Shown here one piece after another: positions 8,598-16,598 of a DNA stretch of 64,000 nt. A program made the position numbers and the translations under genes. The notes under the pieces are model-generated. The model was not told the DNA's origin. It did not search any database and worked only from the letters and a program-made list of their open reading frames with translations. The first letter of the stretch is position 1. Every line of letters begins with the position of its first letter. The stretch covers positions 7,501 through 71,500 of the forward strand of contig NZ_CP092183.1 in NCBI RefSeq assembly GCF_023499255.1. Reading direction: 5' to 3'. The stretch is from Couchioplanes caeruleus (lineage in GTDB: Bacteria; Actinomycetota; Actinomycetes; Mycobacteriales; Micromonosporaceae).

Positions 8598-9609
8598 GGC
8601 CCTGACCGCGGGAGCCGTGGCGCGCCGGCTCGGCGTCGCCGTCACCACCCTGCGCACCTGGCACCAGCGGTACGGGCTGGGCCCGAGCCGGCACGTGCCC
8701 GGCCACCACCGCCGGTACACCCCGGAGGACATGGACCGCCTCCAGGTGATGCGCCGCCTCACCGCGCAGGGCGTACCGCCGGCGGAGGCCGCCGCGTGGG
8801 CTCGCCGGGTCCCCGTTCCGATCGACATGCCCGAGACCGGGATCGCCGCCCCGCCGGACACCCGATCCGAGGGGCCGCCGGGCGAACCGCCCCCGCAACG
8901 GACGCGGATCGACGCGGTCTGGCCGGAGCTGACCGGGCGCCTGACCATCACGAGCCGTGACGGTGGCGGGCATGCCATCCGCACCGGGCGGGCCGGGCCC
9001 GCCGCCCGTGGCGTGGCCCGGGCCGCCATGCGCCTGGACGCCCCCGCGTTGCGCGACATCCTCGAGATGGCCGTGGTCAGCCGCGGTGTGGTCGCCACCT
9101 GGGAAGAGGTCATCATGCCGGTGCTGATCGGCATCGGCGACCGGTACGAGGCCACGAAACGGTTCGTCGAGGTCGAGCACCTGCTGTCACGCGGGGTGAC
9201 CGAGGTGCTGAGCGCCGTACCCCGTCCTCCGAGCGGTCGGGTTCCTCGCGTTCTGCTGGCGGCGGCGGACGAGGAGCAGCACACGTTGCCCCTGGAGGCG
9301 CTCGCGGCGGCCCTGGCCGAGCACGGCGTACCGACCCGGCTACTGGGTGCCCGGGTGCCGCCTCAGGCCCTGGCTGACGCGGTGGCGCGTACCGGCCCGA
9401 TCGCGGTGGTGCTGTGGTCGCAGCTGCCCGACACCGGAGACCCCTCGCAATGGGAACGGCTGCTGTCGTCCGGGCACGCCCCGCTGCTCGCCGCTGCCGC
9501 CGGGCCGGGATGGCCGGCCGACGGCCTGCCCGAGGGCGTCGTACTGCTCCACAGCCTCGGCGAAGGAGTCCGGTTGATCTCGGCCGCAGTGGCACCGGAG
9601 GCCGTGTGA
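8587..9609 (+). CDS. litR: MerR-family cobalamin-binding regulator, CarH/LitR-like
   Basis: This 340-residue regulator has an N-terminal MerR helix-turn-helix (GAVARRLGVAVTTLRTWHQRYGL). A four-helix B12-binding part of about 130-210 follows, containing TWEEVIMP and the conserved Glu-His pair E197-H198 (EVEH). The C-terminus is a Rossmann-like B12-binding domain in which H232 (DEEQHTLPLE) aligns with the lower axial histidine of CarH. Known CarH/LitR proteins bind adenosylcobalamin in the dark, repress carotenoid genes and release DNA in light. The start overlaps idi by 11 bases, so it is the last gene of the crt operon. The family assignment is strong; light control itself is inferred. Confidence 0.85.
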   Translation: MADEALTAGAVARRLGVAVTTLRTWHQRYGLGPSRHVPGHHRRYTPEDMDRLQVMRRLTAQGVPPAEAAAWARRVPVPIDMPETGIAAPPDTRSEGPPGEPPPQRTRIDAVWPELTGRLTITSRDGGGHAIRTGRAGPAARGVARAAMRLDAPALRDILEMAVVSRGVVATWEEVIMPVLIGIGDRYEATKRFVEVEHLLSRGVTEVLSAVPRPPSGRVPRVLLAAADEEQHTLPLEALAAALAEHGVPTRLLGARVPPQALADAVARTGPIAVVLWSQLPDTGDPSQWERLLSSGHAPLLAAAAGPGWPADGLPEGVVLLHSLGEGVRLISAAVAPEAV

Positions 9610-9715
9610 ACCCCGCACCGGCCCAGTGGCGCTCGGCACACCAATTACGTCCTCACTCCAGGCGAGCCGATGTTTCCGCTGGTCAAGGGCCTGCCACGGC
9701 AAGGGGGATACCGGT

Positions 9716-9745
9716 TTGGATGACGGCACCGCCATCACGTATGCT
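9716..9745 (+). promoter_or_regulatory. Probable promoter of the tRNA cluster
   Basis: A -35-like TTGGAT (9716-9721) and a -10-like TATGCT (9740-9745) are separated by 18 bases and lie about 70 bases before tRNA-Glu. No coding gene starts between them and the tRNAs. Confidence 0.5.
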
Positions 9746-9816
9746 TTCCAAGCCTCAAGCGGGGCCGGTTGGGGCCCACACCGCAGGAGTTGCCGATGTG
9801 CAATGATGGCGGAGTT

Positions 9817-9889
9817 GCCCTCATCGTCTAGTGGCCTAGGACGCCGCCCTTTCAAGGCGGTAGCACGGGTTCGAATCCCGTTGGGGGTA
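9817..9889 (+). tRNA. tRNA-Glu (anticodon TTC)
   Basis: The cloverleaf is complete: acceptor GCCCTCA with TGGGGGT (including G-U pairs), the anticodon stem-loop CCGCCCTTTCAAGGCGG with TTC, and the T arm ACGGG-TTCGAAT-CCCGT. The sequence is of the usual actinobacterial tRNA-Glu type. The 3' CCA is not encoded; the discriminator A is followed by CGG. Confidence 0.95.
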
Positions 9890-9937
9890 CGGACCACCTG
9901 GGTCAGTGCAGGTGGTAGAAAAGAGCAACATCAGCAA

Positions 9938-10014
9938 GGTCCTGTGGAGCAGTTGGAGTGCTCGCCGCCCTGTCAAGGCGGAGGTCGCGGGTTCAAGTCC
10001 CGTCAGGACCGCCA
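9938..10014 (+). tRNA. tRNA-Asp (anticodon GTC)
   Basis: The acceptor GGTCCTG pairs with CAGGACC, the anticodon loop CCTGTCAAG carries GTC, and the T loop is GTTCAAGTC. The discriminator G is followed by an encoded CCA. It lies 48 bases after tRNA-Glu. Confidence 0.95.
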
Positions 10015-10046
10015 CAAGCCCAGCCGCAAGCACCATCCGCGGCAAC

Positions 10047-10123
10047 GGCCAGGTAGCTCAGTTGGTACGAGCGTCCGACTGAAAATCGGAAGGTCGGCGG
10101 TTCGACCCCGCCCCTGGCCACCA
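10047..10123 (+). tRNA. tRNA-Phe (anticodon GAA)
   Basis: The acceptor GGCCAGG pairs with CCTGGCC, the anticodon loop ACTGAAAATC carries GAA, and the T arm has GGTTCGACC. CCA is encoded after discriminator A. It lies 32 bases after tRNA-Asp, and all three tRNAs are probably one transcript. Confidence 0.95.
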
Positions 10124-10147
10124 AGTCCTTCGCCGGGCTTTGAGCAC

Positions 10148-10180
10148 CGCCCACCTGCGGAAACGCACGGTGGGCGTTTT
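10148..10180 (+). terminator. Rho-independent terminator after the tRNA cluster
   Basis: CGCCCACC-TGCG pairs with CGCA-CGGTGGGCG around a GAAA-type loop, and the stem is followed by TTTT (10177-10180). It lies 25 bases after tRNA-Phe. Confidence 0.85.
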
Positions 10181-10491
10181 GCTGTCCGGCCCCATCACAC
10201 GTCAGTCGGGTCCGCGCCAGGCTCCAGCATGGACCAGACCCGCGCAGAAGGCGGCCGGGCGGCGAGGCATGGACCGCGACGCGCGGGAGGCCGCCAGCAA
10301 GCAGTGGGATCCGCGACCGCGACCCGCGCGGGAGGCGGCCGGCGGAGAGCGGGTTTCGGGACCGCCACTTACCCCGGAGGCGACCCGCGAGGACCCAGGT
10401 CCGTGGTGGAGGCGGTCAGCCATCGGGCCCGATGGGCGGCAAATGCGCGACGGGATACATGATCCGCGGGCCCGTAGGGCAACAGAGAGTC
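10181..10491. other. Gene-less stretch before the second anti-sigma gene
   Basis: I see no convincing gene in these 311 bases. There is an imperfect duplication of the element GCGCGGGAGGC (near 10280 and 10327). The second half must carry the promoter and leader of the following HATPase gene. Confidence 0.4.
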
Positions 10492-10920
10492 ATGCCTTCA
10501 CTCAGCGCACAGCTACCGCCGCCGATGACCGAGCTTCGCCGGTGGGTTCTGGACAGCCCCGCCCAGCTGAAGCTTCTGCGCGCGTCCCTGCACGAGGCCG
10601 TGACCGGGGAGGCGCTGGCCGAGGGGGCTGCCCTCGACGAGGTTCCGGAGAAGGTCTGTCTCGTGGCGACCGAGCTGGCCACGAACGCTCTGCGGCACGC
10701 GCTGCCGCCGACTACCGTACGGCTCGGGCGTTCCGGTGACCGGTACGTGCTCGACGTCGCCGACCAGGCACCCGACGTGGTGCCGCAGTACAGCGAGGGC
10801 CGGCCGCTCGGGCAGGGTGGGCTGGGGCTGCAGCTGGCGAAGAGGTTCGCGCTGGAGATCGGGTGGTATGTCGAGGGCGACAGCAAGCACGTCTGGGCCG
10901 AGTTCCCGATGCCCCGCTGA
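10492..10920 (+). CDS. Anti-sigma regulatory ATP-binding protein (HATPase_c)
   Basis: This protein of about 142 residues has a GHKL ATPase fold. The N-box is LVATELATNALRHAL and the D-box is DVADQAPDV. The late glycine motif GQGGLGLQLAKRFA is complete, so ATP binding and kinase activity are likely. It probably phosphorylates the STAS protein encoded 41 bases downstream and sequesters a sigma factor. The ATG at 10492 is taken as the start; upstream in-frame starts at 10462 and 10432 are also open. The target sigma factor is not in the immediate vicinity. Confidence 0.85.
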   Translation: MPSLSAQLPPPMTELRRWVLDSPAQLKLLRASLHEAVTGEALAEGAALDEVPEKVCLVATELATNALRHALPPTTVRLGRSGDRYVLDVADQAPDVVPQYSEGRPLGQGGLGLQLAKRFALEIGWYVEGDSKHVWAEFPMPR

Positions 10921-10961
10921 CCTATGATCGCAGGACGATTGATCAAGTCAGAGGGTTGTCC

Positions 10962-11276
10962 GTGATCGAGCCGAGCTACCAGATCACCCGGGAGGCGGGT
11001 GCCGTCAGGCTGTCCGGCGATCTGGACATCAACGCCCGCCAGGAGCTGCGGGACGTGCTCGTGGCTGCCGCGCAGGAGGACGGGTCCGGCGCCGTCGTCG
11101 TGGATTTCGACGACACGGCCTTCCTCGACAGTGAGGCCATGGGCGCGCTGATCGAGGGTTTCCTCGCCGCCCGGTCGGCCGGGGTCAAGATGTCGATCGT
11201 CAACGCGCACGGGCTGGTGCACCGGGTGCTCGAGGTCTCCGGCGTCCTGGAGATGTTCGAGACCGGCCAGACCTGA
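10962..11276 (+). CDS. Anti-anti-sigma factor (STAS domain)
   Basis: This 104-residue single STAS domain has the core strand AVRLSGDLDINAR, the phospho-loop region DTAFLDSEAMGALI with the target Ser, and the terminal helix ending in EVSGVLEMFE. It is the natural antagonist of the HATPase protein just upstream; when unphosphorylated it would bind that kinase and free a sigma factor. The GTG at 10962 is chosen because AGAGGG lies a few bases upstream and the residues from here match the fold. Its last codons are duplicated downstream of the stop. Confidence 0.88.
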   Translation: MIEPSYQITREAGAVRLSGDLDINARQELRDVLVAAAQEDGSGAVVVDFDDTAFLDSEAMGALIEGFLAARSAGVKMSIVNAHGLVHRVLEVSGVLEMFETGQT

Positions 11277-11332
11277 CCGCGCGGGGCGACGGGGCGCCCG
11301 CCGAGACGTCCGAGACAGGCCAGACCTGACCG
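11259..11332 (+). repeat. Direct repeat of the STAS gene 3' end
   Basis: The 21 bases at 11259-11279, which encode the last residues and stop of the STAS gene, recur at 11312-11332 with one mismatch (GAGACCGGCC against GAGACAGGCC). The 53-bp offset and a similar following GACGGGG suggest a small local tandem duplication. Confidence 0.6.
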
Positions 11333-11365
11333 GGCCCGGACGACGGGGAAGGCAGCCCCGGGCGG

Positions 11366-12439
11366 TCAGATGTTGAGGAGGTTGCCGGGGCCGGTCCAGC
11401 GCCGGACCACCCGGGTACGCGTCCGCAGCTCGCCGTTCACCCGTACGCGATAGGCCTGCTTGGTCTCCCGCAGCGTCATCCATGCCCGTACCTGTCGCTT
11501 CTCGCCGTTCGTCGTGACCGTGGTGGTCCGCAACGTCCAGAGGCGGCATTCCGTGCGGTGGCGCTCCTCGCCGTCAACCGTGCTCTTCGTGGCGAGGCAG
11601 CGGACCGCCCGGCTCATCCGGTACGGGTTGGGGCCGGTGTCGCCGGAGGTGCCGAACACGCGGGACATGCCCTGGTACCAGTTCCACGCCATCTTGGAGT
11701 AGCCGAAGTCGTTCGGGTGGTGAAGGTCGTGCAGGTCGATGCCGGCCACCGACGACTGGTCGACGACCGTGATGCGGTCGTCCTGCTTGTCCGCGACCAG
11801 CTGCGGGATCAGCCGGTTGTACGCGCGGTCGACGGCCGCCTCGCGGGGCACCCGGCTGGTGATGATCTGCGCGACGAAGATGTACGCGTCGGGCCGGTCC
11901 GTGCGGATCTGGTCGATCATCGCGGAGAGCTTGCGGGCCGTGGTCGTGGCCGAGTCACCCTGGGTGATGTTGTTGGTGCCGGCGTGCAGCAGGACGACGT
12001 CCGGGCGGTACTCGTCCAGCCAGCCGTCCAGCTCCTCGGAGAGCTCGTCGATGGACCAGCCGCCGTGGCCCTCGTGGTTGATGTCGCTGCCCGTGCCGTC
12101 CCGCTGCGACCCCACGTAGTTGATCTCCATGCCGCCCTTGAGCAGGCGTCCGGCGAGGTCCATCCGGTACGAGGCGCGCGTCGGTGAGCCGGTGCCGCGG
12201 GTGATCGAGTCGCCGAGCGGCATGACCCGGGTCGCTTCGAACGCGTCGGTGCGCGCGGTCGGGACGGGCATGGGCCGGGCCGGCACCGGCGCGGCCTGCT
12301 GCGCGGCGGGCCCGGACGGGTCCGCGGCGGCCGTGTGCGTACCGCCGACGCCCGCGACGAGGCCCGCGGCGAGCAGCCCGGTCATCGCCCTGACACCGAA
12401 CCGGCCCGCACCGGACCATCCCTGCTCGCGTACGCCCAC
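11366..12439 (-). CDS. Secreted SGNH/GDSL-type hydrolase
   Basis: This 357-residue protein begins with a long signal peptide (positively charged start, hydrophobic MTGLLAAGLVAGVGG, Ala-rich cut site near residue 39). The SGNH blocks are visible: block I LGDSITRG, an Asn/Gly region, block III HAGTNN, and block V HHPNDFGY with the catalytic His. It is probably an esterase or acetyl-hydrolase acting outside the cell. About 110 C-terminal residues after the hydrolase domain are rich in Arg and Thr and look like a small beta-rich add-on domain of unknown role. The GTG at 12439 has GGGAG eight bases upstream. Confidence 0.85.
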   Translation of the reverse strand: MGVREQGWSGAGRFGVRAMTGLLAAGLVAGVGGTHTAAADPSGPAAQQAAPVPARPMPVPTARTDAFEATRVMPLGDSITRGTGSPTRASYRMDLAGRLLKGGMEINYVGSQRDGTGSDINHEGHGGWSIDELSEELDGWLDEYRPDVVLLHAGTNNITQGDSATTTARKLSAMIDQIRTDRPDAYIFVAQIITSRVPREAAVDRAYNRLIPQLVADKQDDRITVVDQSSVAGIDLHDLHHPNDFGYSKMAWNWYQGMSRVFGTSGDTGPNPYRMSRAVRCLATKSTVDGEERHRTECRLWTLRTTTVTTNGEKRQVRAWMTLRETKQAYRVRVNGELRTRTRVVRRWTGPGNLLNI

Positions 12440-12533
12440 GACGTGCTCCCTTTGATCACCGGCGGCTCAGACACCCGAACCATCGGCGCCGTGGCGCGCG
12501 ACACGATTTCCTCCCGGTAGCCGTGGGTTGTGA

Positions 12534-13733
12534 TCACGGTGCACGAAGGCGGGCGGCCCGGGCTGCCAGGTAGCGCTGCTCCGGAACGCTGAGCGTGCGC
12601 CGGGCCGCGTCGAGGTAGACGGACCGGGCGGCGGCGAGGTCGCCGGTTCGCTCCAACAGGTGAGCCCGGACCGCGGCCACCCGGTGATGGCCGCCCAGCG
12701 CCGCCGCGTCGAGGTGCCGGAGCGCCTCGGCGGGTCCGCGTACTTCGGCGAGCGCGACGATGCGGTTCAGCGTGACCATCGGGCCCGGCGCGAGCGCCTC
12801 GAGGATCCCGTACAGCTGGAGGATCTGTGGCCAGTCGGTGTCCTCGGCGCGGGCAACCTCGGCGTGGACCGCCGCGATCGCGGCCTGCAGCTGGTACGGC
12901 CCGATCGGCGCCCGGGCCAGCGTCGCGGTGATCAACGCGATCCCCTCGCCGATCGCCGCGCTGTCCCACAGCGACCGGTCCTGGTCGGCGAGGGGCACCA
13001 GGGCGCCGTCGGGCCGCGTCCGCGCCGGTCGCCGCGCGTCCGTGAGCAGCATCAACGCGAGCAGGCCGGCCACCTCGCCGTCGTCGGGCAGCCGGGCCCG
13101 GAGCTGCCGGGTCAGCCGTACGGCCTCCGCGCTCAGCTCGACCCGGTGCAGCCGCGCGCCCGAGCTGGCGGTGTACCCCTCGTTGAAGATCAGATACAGG
13201 ATCTGGCGTACGGCGACCAGCCGCGTCTCGAGCTCGTCCGGCGGCGGCAGCGCGAACCTGGCCCCGGCCTCCCGGATCTTGTGCTTGGCCCGGCTGATCC
13301 GCTGCCCGACCGTGGACTCCGGCACGAGCAGGGCCCGGGCTATCTCGGCCGTCGTGAGTCCGCCGACCGCGCGCAGGGTCAGCGCCACCTGAGAGGCAGT
13401 GGTCAGCGCGGGGTGGCAGCAGAGCAGCAGCAGCGTCAGCGAGTCATCGACGGACGGCACCGCCGGGGCGGCCGGCTCGTGGCTGACGGCGTCCTCGCGG
13501 CGGCGCCGGGCGGTCTCGTTGCGCAGCGACTCGATACGGCGCCGGGACGCGACGGTGATCAGCCAGTTGCGGGGCTGCGCCGGGATGCCCTCGACCGGCC
13601 ACTGCTGCGCGGCGGCGAGCAGGGCCTCCTGGACCGCGTCCTCGCACGTGTCGAAGTCGCCGTACCGGCGCACGACCGCGCCCAGGACCTGCGGCGCGCA
13701 CTCGCGCAGCAGATCCTCCAGCGCCACGGCCAC
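12534..13733 (-). CDS. ECF sigma factor with long C-terminal extension (ECF42-like)
   Basis: This 399-residue sigma-70 family factor has region 2 in about 1-85 (FDTCEDAVQEALLAAAQQWP, PRNWLITVASRRRIESLR) and region 4 in about 110-175 (GLTTAEIARALLVPESTVGQR). A helical C-terminal half of some 200 residues, TPR-like, takes the place of a classic anti-sigma partner. In the known ECF42 group this extension and an adjacent DGPF protein are the hallmarks, and the extension is needed for activity. The GTG at 13733 lies two bases after the DGPF stop, so the pair is one operon. Confidence 0.9.
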   Translation of the reverse strand: MAVALEDLLRECAPQVLGAVVRRYGDFDTCEDAVQEALLAAAQQWPVEGIPAQPRNWLITVASRRRIESLRNETARRRREDAVSHEPAAPAVPSVDDSLTLLLLCCHPALTTASQVALTLRAVGGLTTAEIARALLVPESTVGQRISRAKHKIREAGARFALPPPDELETRLVAVRQILYLIFNEGYTASSGARLHRVELSAEAVRLTRQLRARLPDDGEVAGLLALMLLTDARRPARTRPDGALVPLADQDRSLWDSAAIGEGIALITATLARAPIGPYQLQAAIAAVHAEVARAEDTDWPQILQLYGILEALAPGPMVTLNRIVALAEVRGPAEALRHLDAAALGGHHRVAAVRAHLLERTGDLAAARSVYLDAARRTLSVPEQRYLAARAARLRAP

Positions 13734-13735
13734 GC

Positions 13736-14107
13736 TCAGAAGTCCCAGCCGCTCATGTCGAGCACGGGCCGCACCTCCACCTGCGTGTACGCGGCGTCCG
13801 GCACCTTGGCGGCCCAGGCGACGGCCTCGTCGGCGTCCGCGCAGTCGATCAGGTAGAACCCGGCGAGGTGTTCTTTGACCTCGGCGTACGGGCCGTCGGA
13901 GGCGATCGTCCGGCCGTCGCGCACCGACACCCAGGTGGCGAGCGACGGGTCGGCGAGCCCTTCCGACGCGACGAGCACGCCCGCCTCGGCCATCTCCTGG
14001 CTGAGCTTGAGGTGCCCGACCCCGAAGTCGGTGCGCTGCTGGTCGGTGAGCGTCTCCCAGACGGCGAGGGACCGCTCGTTCGACTGGATCAGGATCAGGT
14101 ACTTCAT
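13736..14107 (-). CDS. DGPF/YCII-related protein
   Basis: This 123-residue YCII-fold protein starts MKYLILIQSNE and carries the family signature ASDGPYAEVKEHLAGFYLIDC, followed by DADEAVAWAAK. DGPF proteins are the constant genetic partners of ECF42 sigma factors and are usually their transcriptional targets; a biochemical role is not established. The start has a strong ribosome site, GAGGAGGAAG, a few bases upstream. The stop lies two bases before the sigma factor start. Confidence 0.92.
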   Translation of the reverse strand: MKYLILIQSNERSLAVWETLTDQQRTDFGVGHLKLSQEMAEAGVLVASEGLADPSLATWVSVRDGRTIASDGPYAEVKEHLAGFYLIDCADADEAVAWAAKVPDAAYTQVEVRPVLDMSGWDF

Positions 14108-14206
14108 TTCTTCCTCCTCAGGAATGGATCCTCCACCCGGGGACGTCGAAACCGCGTCCACCGCTTCGACATCACCGGTGACAGACCCGTACGCGAGGAG
14201 GAAATC

Positions 14207-14623
14207 GTGGAAGAGATCCGTACCGTCGTCTTGGAGCGCGCGGCCGCCGTGGCGGCGAAGGACCCACGGGCGATGCTGGCTCACAATGCGCCCGGCATCG
14301 TCGAGTTCACGCTCGCACCGCCGCTGCGCCAGCCGGAGAGCACCGTCGAGTCGGTGTCGGCGTGGCTGGCGACGTTCGAGGAGTCGATGAGCCTCGAGGT
14401 GACCGACCTTCAGGTGACCGCGGGCGACGACGTGGCGTTCTGCACGAGCCTGAACTGCCTGACGGCGACGCCCAAGGGCACGTCGGAGAGCTTCAGCCTG
14501 TGGTTCCGCGCCACGCTGGGCCTGCGCAGGATCGCCGGCCGGTGGGTGGTGACCCACGAGCACGAATCGGTGCCGTTCGAGATGGACGGCTCCTTCAAGG
14601 CGTCCATCGACCTGAAGCCGTGA
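14207..14623 (+). CDS. SnoaL-like/ketosteroid isomerase-fold protein
   Basis: This is a 138-residue protein of the NTF2-like fold: an N-terminal helix pair (RTVVLERAAAVAAKDPRAML), then VEFTLAPPL and strands ending in RIAGRWVVTHEHESVPFEMDG, which is the standard SnoaL-like ending. It could be a small isomerase/hydrolase or a ligand-binding protein. It faces away from the ECF42-DGPF pair across a 99-base gap and may be a target of that sigma factor. The GTG at 14207 is preceded by GAGGAGG. Confidence 0.8.
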   Translation: MEEIRTVVLERAAAVAAKDPRAMLAHNAPGIVEFTLAPPLRQPESTVESVSAWLATFEESMSLEVTDLQVTAGDDVAFCTSLNCLTATPKGTSESFSLWFRATLGLRRIAGRWVVTHEHESVPFEMDGSFKASIDLKP

Positions 14624-14722
14624 AATCGTGACCAGGCAGTTTGACCTTTCTTGCATGCACCTAGCGCAACCGGCACCCGGTCCGTACTGCTATCCGTGAA
14701 CCAAGTTCGCGGGAGGAACGAC

Positions 14723-15040
14723 GTGCCGACATTCACCACCACGGAGGAGCAGGGCGCCTTCAATCTGGCCGAGGCGCTGAGCGAGAAGGGAATGGGGTGC
14801 ATGCGCGAGGCCGAGCAGGCCGCGGAGAACTTCCGGCTCGGCAAGATGCAGATGCGGCGGAACTTCAAGGCGCGCGGGCTGTCCGAGGTGGATGCGGACA
14901 TCCGGTGGTCGGGGATGACGCAGGCGAAGAAGGCGCTCGCGGACAACCAGTGGTACATGGCGCAGGCCTCGATGTACAACGAGGCCGCCGCGGCGCAGTA
15001 CGCGAAGGCCCTGTACCTCAGAAGCTGCGACAGAAACTAG
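14723..15040 (+). CDS. Small helical protein of unknown function
   Basis: This 105-residue protein has no recognised domain. It is almost wholly helical by eye, with many Ala, Gln, Met and charged residues (EKGMGCMREAEQAAENF, NQWYMAQASMYNEAAAAQ), two cysteines and a basic middle. The GTG at 14723 is preceded by GGGAGG, which supports expression. It ends four bases inside the end of the convergent DUF2786 gene. Small helical proteins of this kind also occur in prophage remnants, but nothing else here is phage-like. Confidence 0.65.
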   Translation: MPTFTTTEEQGAFNLAEALSEKGMGCMREAEQAAENFRLGKMQMRRNFKARGLSEVDADIRWSGMTQAKKALADNQWYMAQASMYNEAAAAQYAKALYLRSCDRN

Positions 15041-15714
15041 CGGGCACCCAGCGGGCGGCTGCCGCCCAGGTCGGCGGTGCGGCCGGCTGCGTAGCCCTGG
15101 CCGCGGCCGCTGCCGGCCAGGCGACGCGGTCCCAGCCGGGCCAGCTTCGGGTACGTCTCGTCGCGCCGGCGCTCCACCGCCGCGGTCCGGTCGACGAGCA
15201 CAAGCTCGGCGCCCGGGGCCGAGGCGGCTGCCGCCTGCTCGGTCGCGGTGAGCCGGGCCCGGACCGCCTCGGTGAAGCCGACCAGCCAGGAACGCCGGAA
15301 CGCCGCCGGGTGGTCGTAGCTCGGCACCGCCGCCGCGGCCAGGCCGTGGGCGGCCTGCACGAGCAGGGAGGTGAACAGCAGCTCGACGCGCTCGAGGTCG
15401 GCGCGGTGCCCGAACAGGTGGATCCGCGCGGTGCCGCGCCGCTCCAGATGCACCACCTTGCAGCGCAGAGCGATGGCGACGGCTCCGAGCAGTCCGGCCT
15501 TGTCCCTCGAGTACGGGGGCTCCACCGTCACGATGCGATCACCGACCGGGTCGAGCGCGGGATCGGCCTCCGCCAGCAAGGCCTGGTCGACGCCGTACTT
15601 GGCGATGAGTTCGGCGGCCTTGGCGGTGAAGGCTTCGGCCTCGGCCGGGGTGCACGCCGGGCTCTCCGCCTTCGCCAGCAGCTTCCTGACCCGCTCGAGG
15701 AGCCGGTCCGTCAT
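15037..15714 (-). CDS. DUF2786-type protein
   Basis: This 225-residue protein starts with the DUF2786 signature: RVRKLLAKAESPACTPAEAEAFTAKAAELIAKYGVD. That helical region is common in phage and plasmid proteins and has no proven biochemical role. The middle (KVVHLERRGTARIHLFGHRADLERVELLF) is mixed alpha/beta and the C-terminus is Arg/Gly-rich. The ATG is at 15714. A gene of unknown function on the same strand ends 38 bases upstream and may be co-transcribed. Confidence 0.75.
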   Translation of the reverse strand: MTDRLLERVRKLLAKAESPACTPAEAEAFTAKAAELIAKYGVDQALLAEADPALDPVGDRIVTVEPPYSRDKAGLLGAVAIALRCKVVHLERRGTARIHLFGHRADLERVELLFTSLLVQAAHGLAAAAVPSYDHPAAFRRSWLVGFTEAVRARLTATEQAAAASAPGAELVLVDRTAAVERRRDETYPKLARLGPRRLAGSGRGQGYAAGRTADLGGSRPLGAR

Positions 15715-15751
15715 GCGACCGCGCCGGCGAGGGCCGCGGTGGAGCCGCGGG

Positions 15752-16144
15752 TCATGCCGCGCGGTGGCGGAGCGTGGCCACCGTCGAACCGGCCAGCGCG
15801 AGCAGGCAGTCCGGGAGCTGGCCGTCGGCGATGGCGGCCCCGAACAGCGCCTCGCCCGTCGGGATGTCGCCGTTCACGTACGCGCTGACGAACCTGGCCA
15901 CCCAGCGCTTGTCGTACCGGGCGTCGTCGATGCCCGGGAAGTCGAGGGTCCACGCGCCGCCCGTGGGCACGTTCTGTCCCACCATGGTGGCAGCGAGGCA
16001 CCACGCCACGTCGTACGCGCCCACCACACCCGAACGGTCCACGACCGCGTCGAAGGTGCAGACCACAGCGTCGGAGTCGCCGCTGAGCGCGCAGTGCAGC
16101 ACCTGCGCCGCGTCGTCCAATGCGTGCTGTGGTACGTCGGTCAC
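15752..16144 (-). CDS. Conserved-looking protein of unknown function
   Basis: This protein of about 130 residues is not assigned to a family. It contains two Cys-bearing segments (QVLHCALSG, AVVCTFDAVVD), a central WCLAATMVGQNVPTGG and a helical end. No signal peptide or membrane span is clear. The GTG at 16144 is my preferred start; a TTG at 16171 in the same frame would add nine residues, and neither has a good ribosome site. It probably shares a transcript with the DUF2786 gene. Confidence 0.65.
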   Translation of the reverse strand: MTDVPQHALDDAAQVLHCALSGDSDAVVCTFDAVVDRSGVVGAYDVAWCLAATMVGQNVPTGGAWTLDFPGIDDARYDKRWVARFVSAYVNGDIPTGEALFGAAIADGQLPDCLLALAGSTVATLRHRAA

Positions 16145-16181
16145 GTCAAGAAAGGTACGCGGATTCGTCAAGAAACGCGGC

Positions 16182-16598
16182 TCAGGCCCCTCGAAGCAGG
16201 CAAGTCAGGCGGGCGGTGCACACCCGGTCGCCGTCCTCGTCCGAGATGACGATCTCGTACGTGACCGCCGTACGCCCGCGGTGCACCGGGGTCGCGACGC
16301 CCGTGACCTCGCCGGACCGTACGCCCTTGTGATGCGTGGCGTTGATGTCCACGCCCACGGCGAACGGCCGGTCGACCGTGGCACCGTGCAGCGCCGCCCC
16401 CACGGAACCGATCGTCTCGGCGAGCACGCAGGACGCGCCGCCGTGCAGCAGCCCGTACGGCTGGGTGTTGCCTTCCACCGGCATCGTGGCGACCACGCGC
16501 TCGGGGGTGGCCTCGATGATCCGGATTCCCATCCGCTCGCCCAGGGAGCCGCCCCCGTTGGCGAGGAGGGCCTGCATGCCGTCTGCCGCTGTACTCAC
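16182..16598 (-). CDS. PaaI-family hotdog thioesterase
   Basis: This 138-residue protein has a single hotdog fold. The PaaI-type active-site motif is GLLHGGASCVLAETIGS, with the Asn/His/Gly/Glu pattern of the family, and the domain ends with the usual VYTARL-like strand (VCTARLTCLL). It is expected to hydrolyse acyl-CoA thioesters, possibly aromatic ones; the substrate is not readable. The GTG at 16598 is the first start that keeps the family's normal length. It is a single gene, divergent from the calcium-repeat gene. Confidence 0.9.
   Translation of the reverse strand: MSTAADGMQALLANGGGSLGERMGIRIIEATPERVVATMPVEGNTQPYGLLHGGASCVLAETIGSVGAALHGATVDRPFAVGVDINATHHKGVRSGEVTGVATPVHRGRTAVTYEIVISDEDGDRVCTARLTCLLRGA

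Noticed and set aside
9817..10123. Integration site with a mobile element next to the tRNAs
   Set aside because: No integrase gene and no repeated tRNA 3' end was found on either side, so there is no sign of an inserted element.
10202..10423. Minus-strand frame after the tRNA terminator
   Set aside because: The composition is Arg/Ser/Ala-rich without a fold, there is no ribosome site, and it lies in a spacer with small repeats.
14723..15714. Prophage remnant
   Set aside because: A small helical protein and a DUF2786 protein are the only hints. No integrase, capsid, tail or attachment site is present.
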